Assembly: GCA_002324875.1 (NCBI GenBank)
Contig: NTJG01000002.1
Span: forward strand, 124,001 to 188,000
Length of the DNA: 64,000 nucleotides
DNA from: Lysobacteraceae bacterium NML93-0793
GTDB lineage: Bacteria > Pseudomonadota > Gammaproteobacteria > Xanthomonadales > Xanthomonadaceae
Direction: 5' to 3'
The translations under genes were made by a program, and so were the position numbers. The notes beneath the pieces were generated by a model. It was given only the letters and a program-made list of their open reading frames with translations, was not told the DNA's origin and searched no databases. Below, one piece after another: positions 59,033 to 64,000 of the stretch (positions within the stretch are counted from its first letter, which is position 1; the number at the start of each line of letters is the position of its first letter).

Positions 59033-59139
59033 CGTCATTCCCGCGGCCTTCAACAGAAGGATGTCGGGTCAAGCGGGAATCCAGTGCCTTGCTTTCGTTT
59101 GACGAAAGTCGCTGGATCCCCGCTTTCGCGGGGATGACG
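59033..59139. repeat. MITE/REP-like element between acnD and prpC
   Basis: CGTCATTCCCGC at 59033-59044 matches inverted GCGGGGATGACG at 59128-59139 with one mismatch. The right end contains the strong hairpin ATCCCCGC-TTTC-GCGGGGAT (59116-59135), and the interior carries an imperfect inverted copy around GCTTTCGTTTGACGAAAG. Such GTCATTCCCGC repeats are dispersed in many bacteria of this group. It sits inside the operon, 34 bases after the acnD start (minus strand) and 10 bases after the prpC stop. Confidence 0.7.
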
Positions 59140-59148
59140 AGCAAAGGC

Positions 59149-60309
59149 TTACGTGCGCTCGGCGATCGGTACGAACGCCTGGTCTTCCGGCCCGGTGTAG
59201 TTCGCACTCGGGCGGATGATCTTGCCGTCGATGCGCTGCTCGATGACGTGCGCGCTCCAGCCGGCGGTGCGTGCGATGACGAACAGCGGGGTGAACATCG
59301 CCGTCGGCACGCCCATCATGTGGTAGCTCACCGCGCTGAACCAGTCGAGGTTGGGGAACATCTTCTTGATGTCCCACATCACCGTTTCCAGGCGCTCGGC
59401 GATGTCGTACATCTTGCGGCTGCCCACTTCGTCGGACAGCTCGCGCGCGACGGTCTTGATGACCTCGTTGCGCGGATCGCTGACGGTGTAGACCGGGTGG
59501 CCGAAGCCGATGATCACTTCCTTCTTCTCCACGCGCGCGCGGATGTCGGCCTCCGCCTCGTCGGGCGTGTCGTAACGCTTCTGCACCTCGAACGCGACCT
59601 CGTTGGCGCCGCCGTGCTTCGGACCGCGCAGCGCGCCGATGCCGGCGGTGATGCAGGAATGCATGTCGCTGCCGGTGCCGGCGACGACGCGGCTGGCGAA
59701 GGTCGATGCATTGAACTCGTGCTCGGCGTAGAGGATCAGCGAGGTGTGCATCGCCTTGACCCAGGACTCGCGCGGCTCGTGGCCGTGCAGCAGATGCAGG
59801 AAGTGTCCGCCGATCGAATCGTCGTCGGTCTCGACGTCGATCGCGCGGCCGTTGTGGCTCCAGTGGTACCAGTACAGCAGCATCGAGCCGAGCGAGGCCA
59901 TCAGCTTGTCGGCGATGTCGCGCGCGCCGGGATGGTTGTGGTCGTCCTTCTCCGGCTGCACGCAGCCGAGCACCGACACGCCGGTGCGCATGACGTCCAT
60001 CGGGTGCGCCGACGGCGGCAGTTCCTCGAGTGCGGCCTTGACCGCGGCCGGAATGCCGCGCAGCGACTTCAGCTTGGCCTTGTAGCCGCGCAGTTCCGCT
60101 TCGGTCGGCAGCTTGCCGTGGACCAGCAGGTAGGCGATCTCCTCGAACTCGCTGGTGCGCGCGAGATCGAGGATGTCGTAGCCGCGATAATGCAGATCGT
60201 TGCCGCTGCGGCCGACGGTGCACAGCGCGGTGTTGCCGGCGGCCGTGCCGCTCAGCGCGACGGACTTCTTCGGCTTGAAGCCGGGGGCGGTGGTGGCGGT
60301 GTCGCTCAT
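59149..60309 (-). CDS. prpC: 2-methylcitrate synthase
   Basis: Condenses propionyl-CoA with oxaloacetate. The 386-residue length fits 2-methylcitrate synthase. Citrate-synthase active-site residues are in [17 protein letters not shown] and PNLDWFSA. It cannot be separated from ordinary citrate synthase by sequence alone, but the position between prpB and acnD settles it. ATG at 60309 with GGAG seven bases upstream. The gap to acnD holds a repeat hairpin. Confidence 0.93.
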   Translation of the reverse strand: MSDTATTAPGFKPKKSVALSGTAAGNTALCTVGRSGNDLHYRGYDILDLARTSEFEEIAYLLVHGKLPTEAELRGYKAKLKSLRGIPAAVKAALEELPPSAHPMDVMRTGVSVLGCVQPEKDDHNHPGARDIADKLMASLGSMLLYWYHWSHNGRAIDVETDDDSIGGHFLHLLHGHEPRESWVKAMHTSLILYAEHEFNASTFASRVVAGTGSDMHSCITAGIGALRGPKHGGANEVAFEVQKRYDTPDEAEADIRARVEKKEVIIGFGHPVYTVSDPRNEVIKTVARELSDEVGSRKMYDIAERLETVMWDIKKMFPNLDWFSAVSYHMMGVPTAMFTPLFVIARTAGWSAHVIEQRIDGKIIRPSANYTGPEDQAFVPIAERT

Positions 60310-60361
60310 CTGGAATCTCCGTTGGATGCCCGCAGGCACGGATGGAAAGATCGGAAGTCGC

Positions 60362-61246
60362 TTACTTCTTCGAGGCGAACAGCGCGTCGAGGCGCTGTTC
60401 GAAGGCGTGGTAGCCGATGCGCTCGTAAAGCTCCTCGCGGGTCTGCATCGCATCGACGACGTTCTGCTGATGACCATCGCGGCGCACCGCGGTGTAGACG
60501 TTCTCGGCGGCCTTGTTCGCGGCGCGGAACGCCGACAGCGGGAACAGCTGGATCGCGACACCGGCCGAGGCCAGCTCGTCGCGGGTGAACAGCGGTGTCT
60601 TGCCGAACTCGGTGATGTTGGCGAGCACCGGCACCTTCACCGCGTCGACGAAGCGCCGATAGGTGTCGAGGTCGTAGGCGGCCTCGGCGAAGATGCCGTC
60701 GGCGCCGGCTTCGACGCAGGCGACCGCGCGTTCGATCGCGGCGTCGACGCCGTCGACCTGGATCGCGTCGGTGCGTGCGATCAGGAAGAAGTCCGGATCG
60801 GTCTTGGCATCGGCCGCGGCCTTGACCCGGTCGACCATCTCGCCCTGCGACACGATCTCCTTGCCGGGACGATGCCCGCAGCGCTTGGCGCCCACCTGGT
60901 CCTCGATGTGGCAGGCCGCCGCGCCGGCCTTGATCAGCGACTTCACCGTGCGCTCGATGTTGAACGCGCTCGCGCCGAAGCCGGTGTCGATGTCGACCAG
61001 CAGCGGCAGGTCGCAGACGTCGGTGATGCGGCGCACGTCGATCAGCACGTCTTCGAGCGTGTTGATGCCGAGGTCCGGCAGCCCCAGCGAGCCCGCGGCG
61101 ACGCCGCCGCCCGAGAGGTAGATCGCCTGGAAGCCGGCGCGCTTGGCCAGCAGCGCGTGGTTGGCATTGATCGCGCCGATCACCTGCAACGGCGATTCGG
61201 CGGCGAGCGCGGCGCGGAACTTCGCGCCTGCGGAAAGTGTGGTCAT
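60362..61246 (-). CDS. prpB: 2-methylisocitrate lyase
   Basis: Cleaves 2-methylisocitrate to pyruvate and succinate. The 294-residue isocitrate-lyase-family barrel has the catalytic cysteine loop K-R-C-G-H and [20 protein letters not shown] at 61246. First gene of the prpBC-acnD-prpF operon, divergent from an HTH/citrate-synthase gene. The 105-base gap between them holds a TTGAT/ATCAA site cluster. Confidence 0.95.
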   Translation of the reverse strand: MTTLSAGAKFRAALAAESPLQVIGAINANHALLAKRAGFQAIYLSGGGVAAGSLGLPDLGINTLEDVLIDVRRITDVCDLPLLVDIDTGFGASAFNIERTVKSLIKAGAAACHIEDQVGAKRCGHRPGKEIVSQGEMVDRVKAAADAKTDPDFFLIARTDAIQVDGVDAAIERAVACVEAGADGIFAEAAYDLDTYRRFVDAVKVPVLANITEFGKTPLFTRDELASAGVAIQLFPLSAFRAANKAAENVYTAVRRDGHQQNVVDAMQTREELYERIGYHAFEQRLDALFASKK

Positions 61247-61308
61247 GGATGCGACTCCGAAAGCTGCGGTGTACCGCGATGCCGTGCAATCTGGCACCAT
61301 CCGACTGG

Positions 61309-61335
61309 TTGATCAAACTTGATCGAATCAATCAA
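61309..61335. promoter_or_regulatory. TTGAT/ATCAA operator-like cluster between prpB and the HTH/citrate-synthase gene
   Basis: TTGATCAA at 61309-61316 is a perfect 8 bp palindrome, TTGAT-CGA-ATCAA at 61319-61331 is a perfect inverted repeat, and another ATCAA (61331-61335) overlaps it. Five half-sites thus occur in 27 bases of AT-richer DNA, where a promoter could lie for the divergent genes. The best guess is a binding site for the HTH/citrate-synthase protein encoded next door. Confidence 0.65.
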
Positions 61336-61351
61336 TACATCGGAATTCACT

Positions 61352-62569
61352 GTGAATGCGAACGACGGCGACCTGATGTCCGCGGCCGAGGCCTGCGCGG
61401 CGCTCGGCATCAGCACCGCGACGCTCTACGCCTACGTCAGCCGCGGTCTGCTGGAGTCGCGCCCCGGCGCCGACCATCGCAGCCGCGTCTACCTCCGCCA
61501 GGACGTCGAACGCCTCACCCAGCGCAAGCGCGCAGGTCGCGGCGCGGCACGCGGTGCGGCGCAAAGCCTCGACCGCGGCCTGCCGGTCATGGAAACGCGC
61601 ATTTCGCTGATCCGGCCCGACAGCCCGTATTACCGCGGGCGCTCCGCGGTCGCGATGGTGCGCAGTGGGGCCACACTCGAAGACACCGCGCGGCTGTTGT
61701 GGGACTGCGGCGATGCTGATCCGTTCGATGCGGACACCGGCGACTGGCCCGCGCGCGTCGCCGCGATCGCGGGCGATGCCAGCCTGCCGCCGATCGAACG
61801 CGCGATGGCCGTGATCCCTTTGCTCGCACCGGACCTGCGGCATTCGCTGAGCGCCGCACCTGCGGCCAAGCGCGGCGTCGCGGCCACGCTGCTGCGCCAG
61901 AACGCGGCGCTGCTGGTCGCAGGCTCACCGGACGCGCGCCCGGTACACCTCCTGCTCGCCGATGCCTGGCGTCCGGGCGATGCGGCCTTTGCCGAGCTCG
62001 TGCGCGCGGCGCTGGTGCTGTGCGCGGACCACGAACTCAACGTCTCGGCGTTCGCCGCGCGCGTGGTCGCGTCCACCGGCGCGCATCTGCACGCGACGGT
62101 CTGCGCCGGACTCGCCGCGCTGTCGGGGCCGCGCCACGGCGGCGCGACCGCGCGCGCACATGCCTTGATCCGCGAGGCCTGCGATGCACCCGCGCCTGCC
62201 GCGTTCGTCGCCGAGCGGTGGCAACGCGGCGACGACCTGCCGGGCTTCCACCACGTGCTGTACCCGGACGGCGATCCGCGCGCGGCAGAAGTGCTGGCGA
62301 TGTTGCGCGCGCACCACGCGGACGACGCACGCATGCAGCAGGTCGAAGCGGTGCTGCACTCCGCGGCCGAGACCAGCGGTCGCCAGCCCAATATCGACGG
62401 CATGCTCGCGGCGATCTGTTACGTCCACGGCCTGCCGGCGGCGCCGGCGCTGTGCATGTTCGCCGCCGGCCGGCTCGCGGGTTGGCTGGCGCATGCGCTG
62501 GAACAACAGGAACTCGGGATGCTGATCCGCCCGCGCGCGCATTACACGGGCGTCGCGCCGACGGACTGA
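61352..62569 (+). CDS. Helix-turn-helix/citrate-synthase fusion (candidate prp regulator)
   Basis: 405-residue protein. Residues about 9-60 are a MerR/excisionase-type helix-turn-helix (LMSAAEACAALG, TATLYAYVSRGLL, VYLRQDVERL). The remainder, from about residue 80, is a citrate synthase fold with the catalytic histidines in GPRHGG and GFHHVLY and the Asp in PNIDG; the arginine after the second histidine is Val. It may sense 2-methylcitrate or propionyl-CoA and control prp genes, or be a functional synthase. GTG start at 61352 with GGAA upstream; ATG 61376 is possible. Divergent from prpB and convergent with prpE. Confidence 0.8.
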   Translation: MNANDGDLMSAAEACAALGISTATLYAYVSRGLLESRPGADHRSRVYLRQDVERLTQRKRAGRGAARGAAQSLDRGLPVMETRISLIRPDSPYYRGRSAVAMVRSGATLEDTARLLWDCGDADPFDADTGDWPARVAAIAGDASLPPIERAMAVIPLLAPDLRHSLSAAPAAKRGVAATLLRQNAALLVAGSPDARPVHLLLADAWRPGDAAFAELVRAALVLCADHELNVSAFAARVVASTGAHLHATVCAGLAALSGPRHGGATARAHALIREACDAPAPAAFVAERWQRGDDLPGFHHVLYPDGDPRAAEVLAMLRAHHADDARMQQVEAVLHSAAETSGRQPNIDGMLAAICYVHGLPAAPALCMFAAGRLAGWLAHALEQQELGMLIRPRAHYTGVAPTD

Positions 62570-62737
62570 CAGACGCGCGTCGTTGCATGGAATGGAAGTG
62601 CGGCGTCTGCTGGCGCTCCATGAACGAAGTCCGATACCGACGCATCCCGCTTGCGCGCGATGCGCAGTCCCGTCGAAGCCGGTCGCGCAGTCCGGTCGGA
62701 GCCGGACACACGAATCCACCCGCGCGTACCGCGCGCC

Positions 62738-64000
62738 TCAGCCCGCGTCCGCGCCCCGCTCCAGCACGCGACGCACATCCTCCAGCGCGTTCGGATCATC
62801 CAGCGTCGAGAGATCGCCCGGATCACGGGCTTCCGCCAGCGCCTGCAGCGACCGCCGCAGCAATTTGCCCGAGCGCGTCTTCGGCAGCGCGGTGACCACA
62901 TAGACCCGCGCCGGCCGGGCCACCGCCCCCAGCTGATCGGCGACCGTGCGCATCATCTCGGCCGCCGTGGCCTGCTGCGCAGCCGTATCCGCGGCGGTCT
63001 GCCTGAGCGTGGCGAACACCACCGGCACCTGGCCCTTCAGTTCATCGGCCACGCCGATCACCGCGGCCTCGGCCACCGCGGGGTGGCTGGACACGGCCTC
63101 CTCGATCTCGCGCGTGCCCAGGCGATGGCCGGCGACGTTGATGACGTCGTCGGTGCGGCCGAGAATGAAGGTGTAGCCGTCCTCGTCTTGGATCGCCCAG
63201 TCCAGCGAGCTGTAGAGCAGCTCCTTGAAGTGCGAGAAGTAGCTCGACAGGAAGCGCGCATCGTCGTTCCAGACCGTGGTCATGCAGCCCGGCGGCAGCG
63301 GCGGCCGGATCACCAGCACGCCCTTGGTGCCGGGCGGCACGCGCGCGCCGGTGGACTCGTCGATCACCCGAAGATCGAAGCCCGGCGTCGGCAGCCCTGG
63401 GGAACCGAACTTCACCGGCTTGAGCTCCACACCGGGCATCAGCGCGAGCACCGGCCAGCCGGTTTCGGTCTGCCAGTAGTTGTCGATGATCGTGGTGCCG
63501 CCGAGCCCTTCGCTGATCCAGCTCGCGGTGGGTTCGTCGAGCGGCTCGCCGGCGAGGAACAGGTAACGCAGCTCCGACAGGTCGTACCGGGCGAGGTATT
63601 CCGGATCCTGCTTCTTCAGCACGCGGATGCCCGTGGGCGAGGAGAACATCGTGCGCACACGGTAGTCGGCGCAGATCTTCCACCAGATGCCGGGATCGGG
63701 CGTCGTCGGCAGGCCTTCGTAGAGGATCGAGGTCGCGCCTGCGATCAGTGGGCCGTAGACGTTGTAGGAATGGCCCACGGCCCAGCCCACGTCCGAGGTG
63801 GAGAACATCACCTGCCCGGCCCGGATGTCGTAGATCGACCACATCGACAGCGCCATCGCCACCGCATAGCCGCCGACATCGCGCTGCACGCCCTTGGGCT
63901 TGCCGGTGGTGCCGGAGGTGTAGAGCAGATAGCTCGGCTCGTTGGATTCCAGCCAGGTCACCGGCACGTCGGTGCCGGCGTGCCGTGCACGCAACGTGGC
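62738..64000 (-). CDS. prpE: Propionyl-CoA synthetase PrpE (partial, runs off the right edge)
   Basis: C-terminal part (over 400 residues) of an acyl-CoA synthetase; the N-terminus lies beyond the window. Adenylation motifs are present: YTSGTTGKPKG and IIDNYWQTETGWP, plus the catalytic lysine in KTRSGKLLRR. The PrpE/AcsA-like family, next to the prp genes, indicates propionate activation. Convergent with the HTH/citrate-synthase gene (168-base gap with nothing I can identify). The edge prevents checking the start. Confidence 0.88.
   Translation of the reverse strand, partial: ATLRARHAGTDVPVTWLESNEPSYLLYTSGTTGKPKGVQRDVGGYAVAMALSMWSIYDIRAGQVMFSTSDVGWAVGHSYNVYGPLIAGATSILYEGLPTTPDPGIWWKICADYRVRTMFSSPTGIRVLKKQDPEYLARYDLSELRYLFLAGEPLDEPTASWISEGLGGTTIIDNYWQTETGWPVLALMPGVELKPVKFGSPGLPTPGFDLRVIDESTGARVPPGTKGVLVIRPPLPPGCMTTVWNDDARFLSSYFSHFKELLYSSLDWAIQDEDGYTFILGRTDDVINVAGHRLGTREIEEAVSSHPAVAEAAVIGVADELKGQVPVVFATLRQTAADTAAQQATAAEMMRTVADQLGAVARPARVYVVTALPKTRSGKLLRRSLQALAEARDPGDLSTLDDPNALEDVRRVLERGADAG

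Overview
The window is one continuous stretch of a very GC-rich gammaproteobacterial chromosome. Gene content and order point to the Xanthomonadaceae/Lysobacteraceae (Lysobacter, Luteimonas or Xanthomonas relatives). The supporting blocks are kdsD-kdsC-lptCAB-rpoN-hpf-ptsN-hprK-rapZ-EIIA-ptsH-ptsI-mgtE, pilT/pilU divergent from yggS-proC, yqgE-ruvX-pyrB, and a prpB-prpC-acnD-prpF operon. This assignment is inference from synteny; no rRNA or tRNA gene was seen. Most of the window is core chromosome. The clearest accessory block is 44.9-51.1 kb.

Layout. 0-4 kb: acetyltransferase and Rieske ferredoxin, then a Fur-type operator with a long leader before a siderophore-type TonB-dependent receptor. 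4-11 kb: HutD/Ves, a ComEA-like protein, an M20 peptidase, MurU, then hda, an AI-2E-type permease and a DUF2066 protein on the minus strand. 11-14.3 kb: purM-purN and two tandem DUF3108 genes, closed by a bidirectional terminator. 14.3-16.1 kb (minus): BolA-like, murA and an EF-hand membrane protein. 16.2-28.7 kb (plus): Kdo synthesis, the Lpt lipopolysaccharide export operon, sigma-54, ribosome hibernation factor, a regulatory phosphotransferase chain (PtsN, HprK, RapZ, EIIA-Man, HPr, EI), MgtE and a cold-shock/DUF1294 fusion. 28.7-36 kb: esterase, amino-acid permease, pyrB-ruvX-yqgE, SlyD-like isomerase, tag and sodA. 36-44.9 kb: pilU and pilT separated by an unusual heptamer repeat, yggS-proC-DUF4426, a pseudouridine synthase, OmpA and a quinone-oxidoreductase-like enzyme.

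44.9-51.1 kb (minus): four overlapping genes with the architecture of a Wadjet/MksBEFG condensin-type anti-plasmid defence system (JetA-JetB-JetC-JetD). Its SMC ATPase and TOPRIM nuclease motifs look intact, but the JetA-like protein is not typical of the family I know. It is divergent from fadH across only 66 bp, which hold a short palindrome.

55-64 kb: the propionate (2-methylcitrate) pathway, prpB-prpC-acnD-prpF on the minus strand with prpE running off the right edge. Inside it, reading the other way, is a helix-turn-helix/citrate-synthase fusion gene. Between that gene and prpB lies a cluster of TTGAT/ATCAA half-sites. Together these suggest an uncharacterised metabolite-sensing regulator built on a citrate synthase fold. 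Just beyond the 3' end of the prp operon is a three-copy DnaA-box cluster in non-coding DNA.
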